Assembly (NCBI GenBank): GCA_011523725.1
Contig: WTGD01000339.1
Coordinates: 1 to 18,588, forward strand
From: Nitrospinota bacterium
Lineage (GTDB): Bacteria; UBA8248
Direction of reading: 5' to 3'
Length of the DNA stretch: 18,588 nt
In this document: in pieces, positions 1-7,051 of the stretch
How the letters are laid out: each line of letters opens with the position of its first letter
Numbering within the stretch: position 1 is the stretch's first letter
Made by a program: the position numbers and the translations under genes
The notes under the pieces: generated by a model
Databases searched by the model: none
Told to the model about the DNA's origin: nothing
What the model saw: only the letters and a program-made list of their open reading frames with translations

Positions 1-1
1 G

Positions 2-1639
2 GTCTACAAGTACCGGATTCATTCGCAGTTCGGCGACTTCCAGTCGGAAAAGGCGGATCCTTTCGGGTTCTACAGCGAGGTTCCCCCGAAGAGCGGCTCG
101 GTCGTCTGGGACCTCGATTACGAATGGGGGGATGGAGACTGGATGGAGTGCCGGGGCGCGTGCAACGGCCGCGAAGCGCCCATTTCGATTTACGAGATGC
201 ACATCGGTTCCTGGCGGCGGACGGGGGACAGAGAGAACCGCCCGCTCACATACAGGGAGCTCGCCCCCCTGCTCACCGAGCACATGCTCCACATGGGCTT
301 CACCCACGTCGAGTTCATGCCGGTGATGGAGCATCCCTTCAACGGCTCCTGGGGGTATCAGATCACCGGCTACTTCTCGCCCACGAGCCGCTTCGGGACG
401 CCGCAGGACCTGATGTATCTCATCGATTATCTCCACCAGCGCGGCCTGGGCGTGATACTCGACTGGGTGCCCTCGCACTTCCCCACGGACGGGCACGGGC
501 TGGGCTTTTTCGACGGAACCCACCTCTACGAGCACGCCGACCCCCGGCGGGGGTTTCACCCCGACTGGCGAAGCCACATCTTCAACTACGGGCGAAACGA
601 GGTTGCCGCGTTCCTGATAAGCAGCGCCATGTACTGGCTCGAAAATTTCCACGCCGACGGGCTGCGCGTCGACGGCGTGGCCTCGATGCTCTATCTCGAT
701 TATTCGAGAGAAGAGGGCGAATGGTTGCCCAACGAAGATGGGGGCCGGGAGAACCACGAGGCCATTTCCTTCCTCAAGCGGTTGAACACGGAAGTCTATC
801 GCCGCTTCCCCGACGTGCAGACCATCGCGGAAGAATCCACGGCATGGCCGATGGTCTCGAGACCCGTGGATACGGGGGGGCTGGGCTTCGGCATGAAGTG
901 GGACATGGGCTGGATGCACGATTCGCTCGCGTACATGAAAAAAGACCCCGTCCACCGGAAATTTCACCACAACCTGCTCACGTTCCGGATGCTTTACGCC
1001 TATAACGAGAATTTCGTGCTGCCGCTATCCCACGACGAGGTGGTGCACGGCAAGAGTTCCCTGCTCGGGAAGATGCCCGGGGCCAATGGACAAAAATTCG
1101 CGAACCTTCGCGCGCTCTACGGGCTGATGTTCGCCCAGCCCGGCAAGAAGCTCCTCTTCATGGGCGGGGAGTTCGGCCAATGGCGCGAATGGAACCACGA
1201 CGGCGCGCTCGACTGGGACCTCACGCAGGAGCCGCTGAGGGCGGGGCTGATGAAGTGGGTGCGCGACCTGAACGCCTTGTATCACCAGGAGCGCGCCCTG
1301 TTCCGAAGGGATTACGAACCGAACGGCTTCAAGTGGGTGGCGGCGGATGCGAACGAAGACAGTGTGCTGGGCTTCGTGCGGGTCGCCACGGAGGATGAAC
1401 CCATGCTGCTCGTGGCGGCGAACCTGACGCCCGTGCCCCGGATGGACTACCGGATGGGGGTTCCCGCAGACGGCGATTGGATCGAGGTGCTGAACAGCGA
1501 TTCGGAAATCTACGGGGGCGGCGGCATGGGGAATCCCGATGGCTGCCACGCGGTGGCGGCCCCCCTGAACGACCAGCCCTATTCGATAGAGATTACGCTG
1601 CCGCCCCTCGCGGTCGTTTATTTAAGAGAAACGCATTAA
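2..1639 (+). CDS. glgB: 1,4-alpha-glucan branching enzyme, 5'-truncated by window edge
   Basis: GlgB (GH13) cuts alpha-1,4 glucan chains and rejoins them as alpha-1,6 branches during glycogen synthesis in the cytoplasm. The frame is open from base 2, giving 545 visible residues. Full-length enzymes are about 630-730 residues, so the N-terminal CBM48 region is mostly outside the window. Numbering from the first visible codon, GH13 region I is DWVPSHF (D154), the nucleophile lies in DGLRVDGVASMLYLDY (D224), the acid/base glutamate in TIAEES (E277/278), and the transition-state aspartate in LSHDEVVHGK (D345). The run GGEFGQWREWNHD and the C-terminal beta domain (NLTPVPRMDYRMGVP, VLNSDSEIYGG) are also typical GlgB. 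No other glycogen gene is in the window. The assignment is firm; only the true start is unknown. Confidence 0.97.
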   Translation, partial: VYKYRIHSQFGDFQSEKADPFGFYSEVPPKSGSVVWDLDYEWGDGDWMECRGACNGREAPISIYEMHIGSWRRTGDRENRPLTYRELAPLLTEHMLHMGFTHVEFMPVMEHPFNGSWGYQITGYFSPTSRFGTPQDLMYLIDYLHQRGLGVILDWVPSHFPTDGHGLGFFDGTHLYEHADPRRGFHPDWRSHIFNYGRNEVAAFLISSAMYWLENFHADGLRVDGVASMLYLDYSREEGEWLPNEDGGRENHEAISFLKRLNTEVYRRFPDVQTIAEESTAWPMVSRPVDTGGLGFGMKWDMGWMHDSLAYMKKDPVHRKFHHNLLTFRMLYAYNENFVLPLSHDEVVHGKSSLLGKMPGANGQKFANLRALYGLMFAQPGKKLLFMGGEFGQWREWNHDGALDWDLTQEPLRAGLMKWVRDLNALYHQERALFRRDYEPNGFKWVAADANEDSVLGFVRVATEDEPMLLVAANLTPVPRMDYRMGVPADGDWIEVLNSDSEIYGGGGMGNPDGCHAVAAPLNDQPYSIEITLPPLAVVYLRETH

Positions 1640-1677
1640 AGGGACGACCGGGGAAGAATTGCGCTTTTGAGGGAAGT

Positions 1678-1714
1678 GTAGGGGCGGGCCCATGTGTCCG
1701 CCCGCCTTTGTTTT
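1678..1714 (+). terminator. Repeat-derived hairpin plus T-tract after glgB
   Basis: Thirty-eight bases after the glgB stop lies a GTAGGGGCGGGC sequence, the left end of the palindromic repeat family found elsewhere in the window. GGCGGGC (1683-1689) pairs with GCCCGCC (1700-1706) around a 10-base loop and is followed by TTTGTTTT, which fits a Rho-independent terminator for glgB. The next gene is convergent, ending at 1750. The bases after the hairpin (TTCGCCGGAATGACG) resemble half of a REP-like sequence common in proteobacterial spacers; that comparison is from memory. Confidence 0.6.
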
Positions 1715-1749
1715 CGCCGGAATGACGAACCCGCTTCTCCTTCTCAGGT

Positions 1750-2385
1750 CTAATACAGATCCGTCTTGTATCTCTCCTGGATGCCCTTGTTCATTTCCTC
1801 TCCGTCGTCGTAGCCGTCTTCGTCTATCTGATCGGAGAGCATCTGGCCCATCGAGGGGAACGATTTTCTTTCGATGTGTTTTTCCGCGTTCCAGAGGTCC
1901 GCGCGGATAAGGGCCTTTCCGCAGTGGAGATAGACGTCGTCCACGTCGATGATCATCGCCGATCTGGGAAGCCTGCCCTTTACGGAATGAGGCTCGAGAA
2001 TTTCGGGGTCCGTCGTGATGCGCGCCCGCCCGTTCACGCGCAGCGTCTCGCACATGCCGGGCACGAGGAAAAGGAGGCCGATGTGGTTGTTCTCCACGAT
2101 GTTGCTCATGGTGTCGACGCGGTTGTTGCCCGGCCTGTCCGGGATGATCAGGGTGTTGTCGTCAATCACCTTGACGAATCCGGGCGGATCTCCCTTGGGG
2201 GATGCGTCCGCACCCTCCGCCGTGGCGGAGGAGATGACCATGAACGGAGAGAGCGCGATGAAGTTCTTCGCGTGTTCGTCGAGCTTCGCCATCTGCTTCT
2301 TGACGCTGCGCTCGTTGGCCGGGCCGTAGAACTCGCGAAGCTCTTCCTTGGTTTCAATCTTCGACGCTGTGCTCGTTTGTTCCAT
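1750..2385 (-). CDS. PNPOx-fold FMN flavoprotein, MSMEG_1061-like
   Basis: A 211-residue protein of the pyridoxamine-5'-phosphate-oxidase-like split-barrel superfamily. These bind FMN or F420 and act as small oxidoreductases of mostly unknown substrate. Family-typical stretches are ASPKGDPPGFV, IPDRPGNNRVDTMSNI, GLLFLVPGMCETLRVNGRA and VYLHCGKALIRADLW, and the length is normal for the MSMEG_1061-type subfamily. The ATG at 2385 is chosen over an in-frame TTG at 2403 because GGAGGGAGG lies 7 bases before the ATG and overlaps the TTG. The gene begins 25 bases after the tRNA-Cys CCA end on the same strand, so it is probably transcribed with the tRNA. It does not look like true PdxH. The family call is good; the reaction is unknown. 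Confidence 0.88.
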   Translation of the reverse strand: MEQTSTASKIETKEELREFYGPANERSVKKQMAKLDEHAKNFIALSPFMVISSATAEGADASPKGDPPGFVKVIDDNTLIIPDRPGNNRVDTMSNIVENNHIGLLFLVPGMCETLRVNGRARITTDPEILEPHSVKGRLPRSAMIIDVDDVYLHCGKALIRADLWNAEKHIERKSFPSMGQMLSDQIDEDGYDDGEEMNKGIQERYKTDLY

Positions 2386-2392
2386 CGAATCG

Positions 2393-2401
2393 CCTCCCTC
2401 C
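2393..2401 (-). promoter_or_regulatory. Shine-Dalgarno sequence fixing the flavoprotein start
   Basis: On the minus strand GGAGGGAGG sits 7 bases before the ATG at 2385. It overlaps the upstream in-frame TTG (2401-2403), so the shorter ATG start is favoured. Confidence 0.75.
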
Positions 2402-2410
2402 AAGGGGTGT

Positions 2411-2485
2411 TGGAGGCGCCACCCGGATTCGAACCGGGGAATAAAGGATTTGCAGTCCTCTGCCTTACCACTTGGCTATGGCGCC
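2411..2485 (-). tRNA. trnC: tRNA-Cys (GCA)
   Basis: Read on the minus strand this folds as a complete cloverleaf. The acceptor stem is GGCGCCA/TGGCGCC, the D-arm carries AAGTGGTAA, the anticodon arm is GAGGA-CTGCAAA-TCCTT with anticodon GCA, and the T-arm is CCCGG-TTCGAAT-CCGGG. The discriminator is U, usual for tRNA-Cys, and the 3' CCA (2411-2413) is genomically encoded. It lies about 32 bases downstream of a good sigma70-type promoter. Confidence 0.97.
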
Positions 2486-2523
2486 GGGGTGTCGGGGCAA
2501 GTCGCCCGAAATCAAGAATCTTT

Positions 2524-2551
2524 ATTATCTTACCTGAGCCTGCGTTGTCCA
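2524..2551 (-). promoter_or_regulatory. Sigma70-type promoter for tRNA-Cys
   Basis: On the minus strand TGGACA (2551-2546) and GATAAT (2529-2524) are separated by 16 bases. Each matches the consensus box at five of six positions. The predicted start near 2517 gives a leader of about 32 bases before the tRNA 5' end at 2485. It probably also serves the downstream flavoprotein gene. Confidence 0.6.
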
Positions 2552-2681
2552 GCGAGCGGCGGTGTTCTTGCATTGTACGGGAACGCCTCGCCCGATAGTC
2601 GCGCGCGCGCTTTTTGGATTAGACTGGCCTCGAAGCCCCGCCCGGCAGGACGGGTTCTCACGCGTTTTGAAGGAGGAGTTC

Positions 2682-3746
2682 ATGTCGGCGCATCCGGCGG
2701 TGGAAAACGCGCCTCGCTATGAGAATTCCGCATTCATGCGCGCATGCCGGGGACTTCCCAACGCCCGGACGCCCGTCTGGCTCATGCGGCAGGCGGGCAG
2801 GTACATGCTTGAGTACCGCGCCGTGCGCGAGAAGGTCTCCTTTATCGAGCTTTGCCGCACGCCCGATCTGGCCGCCGAGGTCGCCGTCACGGCGCTCGAC
2901 GCCATCGGTGCTGACGCCGCCATTTTGTTCTCGGACATTCTGCTCATCTTGCAACCCATGGGCATGGACCTGGAATACCTGGAGGGGGGCCCCGTTCTCC
3001 ACAACCCGGTCCGGGAGGCTTCGGACGTGGAGCGGTTAAGGGAAGCGGAGCCGCGCGAGAGCCTTAGCTTTGTGTACGAGGCGGTCCGGGAGACCAGGGA
3101 GGGGATGAACCCCGCTCTTCCGCTCATCGGCTTTTGTGGCGCGCCCTTCACGCTCGCGTCGTACATGATAGAGGGCGGTGGCTCGCGAAATTTCGAGAAC
3201 ACCAAGAGGTTCATGTATACCGATTCGGGCGCGTGGCACGCGCTGATGGAAAAACTCGTGCGCGGGCTGGCTATCTATCTGAACGAGCAGATTCGCGCGG
3301 GCGCGCAGGCGGTGCAGGTTTTCGACAGCTGGGTGGGTTGCCTCTCGCCGGGCGATTTCCGGGAATTCGTCCTCCCGCACAGCCGCACGCTGATTGCAGG
3401 AATCAAGGAGGGCGCGCCCGTCATCCATTTCGGCACGGGAACCGCATCCTTTCTGGAAGCGTTCGCGGGAGTGGGCGGCGACGTCGTGGGGGTGGATTTC
3501 CGCGTGGCGCTGGCCGACGCCAGAGAGCGCATCGGCGGTATGGCGATTCAGGGAAACCTCGACCCGTGCGTCCTTCTCGCGCAGCCCGAGCGCATCTTCG
3601 AGCGTGCGGAGGACATCCTGCGCCAGGGGGCCGCGCGTCCGGGCCACATATTCAACCTGGGGCACGGGATTCTGCCGGGCACGCCGGTCGACAACGTCAA
3701 GAGACTCATCGATTTCGTTCACGAATGGGAAGCGGAGGCCGAATGA
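2682..3746 (+). CDS. hemE: Uroporphyrinogen decarboxylase
   Basis: HemE removes four acetate carboxyls from uroporphyrinogen III to give coproporphyrinogen III. The protein has 354 residues, the usual length. Signature 1 is PVWLMRQAGRYMLEYR (residues 31-46, with substrate-binding R36 and R40). The catalytic aspartate is D85 in ILFSDIL. Signature 2 is FCGAPFTLASYMIEGGGS (151-168), containing Y161, and the C-terminal NLGHGILPGTP carries the conserved H328. The ATG at 2682 is preceded by AAGGAGGAG at close spacing; the open frame extends upstream to 2562 but without family similarity. It is the first gene of the hemE-hemH-hemG operon, and its TGA overlaps the hemH ATG (ATGA). The preceding 130 bases show no convincing promoter boxes. 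Confidence 0.97.
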   Translation: MSAHPAVENAPRYENSAFMRACRGLPNARTPVWLMRQAGRYMLEYRAVREKVSFIELCRTPDLAAEVAVTALDAIGADAAILFSDILLILQPMGMDLEYLEGGPVLHNPVREASDVERLREAEPRESLSFVYEAVRETREGMNPALPLIGFCGAPFTLASYMIEGGGSRNFENTKRFMYTDSGAWHALMEKLVRGLAIYLNEQIRAGAQAVQVFDSWVGCLSPGDFREFVLPHSRTLIAGIKEGAPVIHFGTGTASFLEAFAGVGGDVVGVDFRVALADARERIGGMAIQGNLDPCVLLAQPERIFERAEDILRQGAARPGHIFNLGHGILPGTPVDNVKRLIDFVHEWEAEAE

Positions 3747-4699
3747 AAGGCAGGTTCGATTCCATCATCATGATCGGCTTCGGCGGTCCCACGCGGGGTT
3801 GCTGCCGCCGCTACGAGGAATGCCCGGGCGAGGCGTATTGCTACGTGGAGGGCATCGTGGGCCAGAGGTCGGGCGGCCCCGAGCGCATCCGGGAGGTGGC
3901 CGCGCACTACGAACATTTCGGCGGCGTCTCGCCGTTCACGTTTTTTTCCCAGAAACAGGCGGGCGCGCTCGAGATGGCGCTCGAACGAGCGGGCGCAGGC
4001 GTTCCCGTCTATACGGGCTATCGCTTCTGGACGCCCTACGTGAAAGAGACGCTGGCCGAGATGGGGGGGCTTGGGCTTCGGCGCGCCCTGGGCGTCATAC
4101 TGGCGCCTCACCGCACGAAAATCAGCTGGGAGGCCTACCGGGGCGCCGTCGTCTCGGCGCGCGAAGAGCTGGGCGGCGATGCGCCCGAAACCGAGTTCCT
4201 GGAAACGCCCTGGCACACGCATCCGGGGTTCATCGACGCCATCGTCGAGCGGATGAGACAAGCCCTTCCCGAAGAGGAGGGTCTGAACGAGACGAGAGTC
4301 GTCTTTACGGCCCATTCCATCCCGGTTTCGATGGCCAGGGCCTCTTCCTATGAGGAGGAATTCCGGGAGACGGCGGCACTCGCGGCGCAAAAGCTGGGCT
4401 TACGGGACTACGAGGTCGGTTTCCAGAGCAGTCCCGACGTTCCTCCCGGCACCTGGCTCGGTCCGGACGTAGTGGACGTGATCGGAAGCGCCGCCGGCGC
4501 AAAGGCCGTTCTCGTGGTCCCGGTCGGCTTCATCTGCGACCACGTGGAGGTGCTCTTCGACCTCGACATCGAGGCGCGTGAAGCGGCCGAGGAGACGGGA
4601 CTTCGCTTCTACCGCGCGCCCACGGTGGGCACGCATCCCGCCTTCATCGGGATGCTCTCGGACCTGGTGCGCGCGAAGATGGCGGAGAGCGGAAGTTGA
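3743..4699 (+). CDS. hemH: Ferrochelatase with N-terminal cysteine cluster
   Basis: Inserts Fe2+ into a porphyrin (protoporphyrin IX, or coproporphyrin III if the CpfC type). The 318-residue protein starts at the ATG overlapping the hemE stop. Family features are IGFGGPT (11-17), AAHYEHFGGVSP (53-64), the catalytic histidine H191 in FTAHSIP, the long-chain FQSSPDVPPGTWLGP, and E269 in FICDHVEVLFDLD. Between GGP and GGVSP there are about nine more residues than I recall for B. subtilis CpfC, and this insert holds C20, C21, C27 and C33 (C-C-x5-C-x5-C), with C265 elsewhere. Some ferrochelatases bind a [2Fe-2S] cluster, but with C-terminal or internal cysteines, not here. The gene is translationally coupled to both neighbours. 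Ferrochelatase family is firm; which porphyrin it uses is open. Confidence 0.94.
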   Translation: MKGRFDSIIMIGFGGPTRGCCRRYEECPGEAYCYVEGIVGQRSGGPERIREVAAHYEHFGGVSPFTFFSQKQAGALEMALERAGAGVPVYTGYRFWTPYVKETLAEMGGLGLRRALGVILAPHRTKISWEAYRGAVVSAREELGGDAPETEFLETPWHTHPGFIDAIVERMRQALPEEEGLNETRVVFTAHSIPVSMARASSYEEEFRETAALAAQKLGLRDYEVGFQSSPDVPPGTWLGPDVVDVIGSAAGAKAVLVVPVGFICDHVEVLFDLDIEAREAAEETGLRFYRAPTVGTHPAFIGMLSDLVRAKMAESGS

Positions 4700-6150
4700 C
4701 CCGGGACGCCCGGCGGGTGGTCGTGCTCGGTGGAGGCGTGACGGGGCTCACCACCTGCTACCGTCTCCTCCAGGCTTCCAAAGAGCAGAATCTCTTCACG
4801 GAAGTCCACCTCATCGAGGCGTCTCACAGGCTCGGCGGCGTTATCGAGACCGAAATCACAGACGGCGTCCTGATGGAAAAAGGCCCGGACTGTTTTCTCA
4901 CCTCGAAACCGGAGGGCGTCGAACTCTGCGAAGAACTGGGGCTTGGGGGAGAGCTTATCGGCACGAACGAGCGCTACCGCCGCAGCTTCGTCCTGAGGGG
5001 CGACGAACTGCTTCCGGTGCCGGAGGGGTATTACCTCCTGGCCCCTTACCGCATCGGCCCGTTCATGATGACGCCCATCTTCAGTCCGCTCGGCAAGCTC
5101 CGGATGGCGATGGACGTTCTCATGCCCCGAAAGAAGGGGGATGCGGATGAGTCCTTGGCCGATTTCGTGCGCAGGCGCTTCGGGCGCGAGGCGCTGGAGA
5201 GAATGGCCCAGCCCATGGTGGCGGGCATCTATTCGGCAGACCCTGAACGCTTGAGTCTAAAGGCCACCATGCCGCAGTTTCACGAGATAGAGCGCGAGCA
5301 CAGAAGCCTCATCCTGGGCCTCAGAAAGCGGATGCAGAGGCGGGGTTCGGGTGAAGGCGTCTCGGCGAGCGGGCCGAGGTACGGTCTGTTCGTGAGTTTC
5401 GCGCGAGGGATGGGCGTTCTGGTGGATGCCCTGGCGGAGAAGATTTCAGGCGCTATGGTTCGGACGGGATGCCGGGCGGAATCGCTCGAAAGAAACGAAG
5501 GAGGCTGGCGCGTTCATCTTCAAGGCGGGGAGAAAGTGGACACCGATGCGGTTTGCGTCACCCTGCCGCCGAGCGCTGCGGGGAGAATGCTGGAGAGAGT
5601 ATCGCCCCCTCTTTCAGAAGAGCTCATGAGCATACCCAGCGGTTCCCTGGCGACGTTCAACCTCGTCTACCGCGCCGAGCAGGTGGCGAATCCGCTTCAC
5701 GCGATGGGTTTCGTCGTGCCCGCGATGGAGAACAAGACGCTTCTGGCGTGTTCGTTTTCGAGCACGAAGTTCGCGGGCAGAGCCCCCGAGGGAAAGCTGC
5801 TCATCCGCGCTTTCGCCGGTGGGGAGGCCGCCTCCCGGGCGGGGCTCGCGGATGACGAACTGGTACGTAAGCTGCTCGAGGAACTTCGGCTCATTCTGGG
5901 GATTTCAGGGGAGCCCGAGGCGAGCGTATTTTATCGCTATGAAGAATCCCTGCCGCATTATCTGGTGGGCCACCTGGATAAGGTGGGGCGGATTGAGGAC
6001 GAATTAAAGGCGGCGCCGGGCCTCGCTCTCGCCGGCAACGCCTACTGCGGCGTGGGGATTCCCGACTGCATAAAATCGGCGAACGATGCGGCGGAGAAGA
6101 TTTCAGGCGATTTGCGGGCTGTCAATTCCCGAGAAAAGAGGGGACAATAG
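4696..6150 (+). CDS. hemG: Protoporphyrinogen/coproporphyrinogen oxidase, HemY-type
   Basis: FAD-dependent oxygen-using oxidase that aromatises protoporphyrinogen IX or coproporphyrinogen III. It has 484 residues. The FAD-binding Rossmann motif is VVVLGGGVTGL (residues 8-18) with the ribose-binding glutamate E41 in LIEASHRLGG. The end AGNAYCGVGIPDCIKSANDA (446-465) is the typical FAD-binding close of HemY-type enzymes. The start is TTG, overlapping the hemH stop as TTGA; there is no better internal ATG before the Rossmann motif. The preceding GGAGAGCGGAAG is a modest ribosome site, so coupling to hemH is likely. Gene order hemE-hemH-hemY is that of Bacillus subtilis, where the product is coproporphyrinogen oxidase (CgoX). 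Naming as HemG/HemY is by family; the exact substrate is not decided by sequence alone. Confidence 0.93.
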   Translation: MTRDARRVVVLGGGVTGLTTCYRLLQASKEQNLFTEVHLIEASHRLGGVIETEITDGVLMEKGPDCFLTSKPEGVELCEELGLGGELIGTNERYRRSFVLRGDELLPVPEGYYLLAPYRIGPFMMTPIFSPLGKLRMAMDVLMPRKKGDADESLADFVRRRFGREALERMAQPMVAGIYSADPERLSLKATMPQFHEIEREHRSLILGLRKRMQRRGSGEGVSASGPRYGLFVSFARGMGVLVDALAEKISGAMVRTGCRAESLERNEGGWRVHLQGGEKVDTDAVCVTLPPSAAGRMLERVSPPLSEELMSIPSGSLATFNLVYRAEQVANPLHAMGFVVPAMENKTLLACSFSSTKFAGRAPEGKLLIRAFAGGEAASRAGLADDELVRKLLEELRLILGISGEPEASVFYRYEESLPHYLVGHLDKVGRIEDELKAAPGLALAGNAYCGVGIPDCIKSANDAAEKISGDLRAVNSREKRGQ

Positions 6151-6255
6151 GGGAGGCTTGTGCGGAGCCTCGGGTTGTTTGACCGCGCGCAGCGGCATTT
6201 GGTATCAACGACTGCTTGTGTTTTTTGGATTTTCAGCCCCCTCGGAGACGGTTCG

Positions 6256-6756
6256 ATGTTCGACGACGACATGCAGCGCGATTTTCACAGGCAGGTGAGC
6301 GAGGAAATCCGCATCGTCCAGAGGCCCTACGTGGGCATCGTCTCGGGCTATCATGAACTCGGCTACCGGGTGCTGGGGCCGGAGGTGGAAGAACAGACGG
6401 GGTCGGTCCAGATAGCCGGCAAGCTGCTGGTGTCCCCCAAGCTGGTGTGGTCGCCCGCCGAGGCGCAGAAGACGTTCGGCGAGATTTTCAAGGATTCCGA
6501 GATGATGGATTCCGATCTCATCGGCCGCGTGTTCGCGTTTCCCGCCGTGGCGGCGGGCAATTTCAACATCGAGAACGAACACCTGAAGATCACCCACCAC
6601 GAGTGGAGCCCGGAAGTTCTGGTGGAAAAGGTACTGAACGAACTCGCGCGCCTGGAGACCACCGACACCGCCGTGGTCCGCACGCCGGACATCCGGTTCT
6701 ACCCCCTCGCCGTCCAGCGGTTCATCCACGAGATACTGAAAGAGGAATTTTCCTGA
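6256..6756 (+). CDS. Hypothetical protein, 166 residues, unrecognised
   Basis: I do not recognise this family. The ATG at 6256 is preceded by GGAGACGG at suitable spacing; the frame is open upstream to 6160 but that part has poor protein character. The product appears soluble and rather acidic, with no signal peptide, no membrane segment and no cysteine. Notable stretches are RPYVGIVSGYHELGYRVLGP near the N-terminus, FAFPAVAAGNFNIENEHL in the middle and RTPDIRFYPLAVQRFIHEIL at the end. Steady codon use and a clean Shine-Dalgarno support a real gene. It lies 105 bases after hemG on the same strand and may share its transcript, but a role in haem synthesis is only a guess. Confidence 0.75.
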   Translation: MFDDDMQRDFHRQVSEEIRIVQRPYVGIVSGYHELGYRVLGPEVEEQTGSVQIAGKLLVSPKLVWSPAEAQKTFGEIFKDSEMMDSDLIGRVFAFPAVAAGNFNIENEHLKITHHEWSPEVLVEKVLNELARLETTDTAVVRTPDIRFYPLAVQRFIHEILKEEFS

Positions 6757-6795
6757 TCCGCGCCGCTTGAGCCTCATTTTGCGCCAATGATGGGA

Positions 6796-6938
6796 TTGTC
6801 GAAAAAGCCCTAGTTTCGTGATTTGGTTCGACGGATGTGAAGTTGTAGGGGTCGCATATATGCGACCCCTACACACATATTGACATCCCGACCAAGGGGG
6901 AATTGAATCGGCCCGATCCGCTAGGGGTTTTTCAACAG
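6796..6938. mobile_element. MITE-like element, 143 bp, no coding capacity
   Basis: TTGTCGAAAAAGCCCTAG (6796-6813) and the reverse complement of 6921-6938 (CTGTTGAAAAACCCCTAG) match at 15 of 18 positions, so they are imperfect terminal inverted repeats. Between them lies a perfect 30-base palindrome (6844-6873). The same TGTTGAAAA end sequence recurs at 9539 and 9614, and a variant (GGGGCTTTTTCTACAGCCC) at 7003-7021. No transposase or clear target duplication is visible, so this is a candidate non-autonomous element or composite repeat. Confidence 0.45.
6844..6873. repeat. Perfect palindromic repeat, ATATAT-centred type
   Basis: The half-site GTAGGGGTCGCATA (6845-6858) is followed directly by its exact reverse complement, and one flanking T/A pair extends the palindrome to 30 bases. 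It shares GTAGGGG ends with repeats at 1678, 9657, 9749 and 13641. Fourteen bases (GGGTCGCATATATG) recur exactly at 9704-9717. Confidence 0.85.
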
Positions 6939-7051
6939 CCCCTCAAGGGGGGAGTGGTTTTTCTCCCTGCCAGATCAGTTATATACGCCGAATCTCGGGA
7001 TCGGGGCTTTTTCTACAGCCCAGGGATGCAGGCGCCCCCGGTTTTTCCGTT

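Noticed and set aside
1025..1549. Minus-strand open frame opposite glgB
   Set aside because: Antisense to the conserved catalytic and C-terminal domains of GlgB; no ribosome site or family similarity.
2562..2681. Upstream extension of HemE
   Set aside because: The added residues lack HemE similarity, and a strong AAGGAGGAG sits before the ATG at 2682.
2682..3746. UroD-like methyltransferase (MtaA/CmuA type)
   Set aside because: Both decarboxylase signatures and the arginine pair R36/R40 are intact, and the gene lies in a haem operon.
3394..4353. Plus-strand open frame of 319 codons inside hemE/hemH
   Set aside because: It overlaps two clearly recognised genes in another frame and has Arg/Ser-rich, non-protein-like composition.
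6757..7051. Transposase remnant near the MITE-like element
   Set aside because: No frame in the gap shows transposase similarity or meaningful length; only repeats are present.
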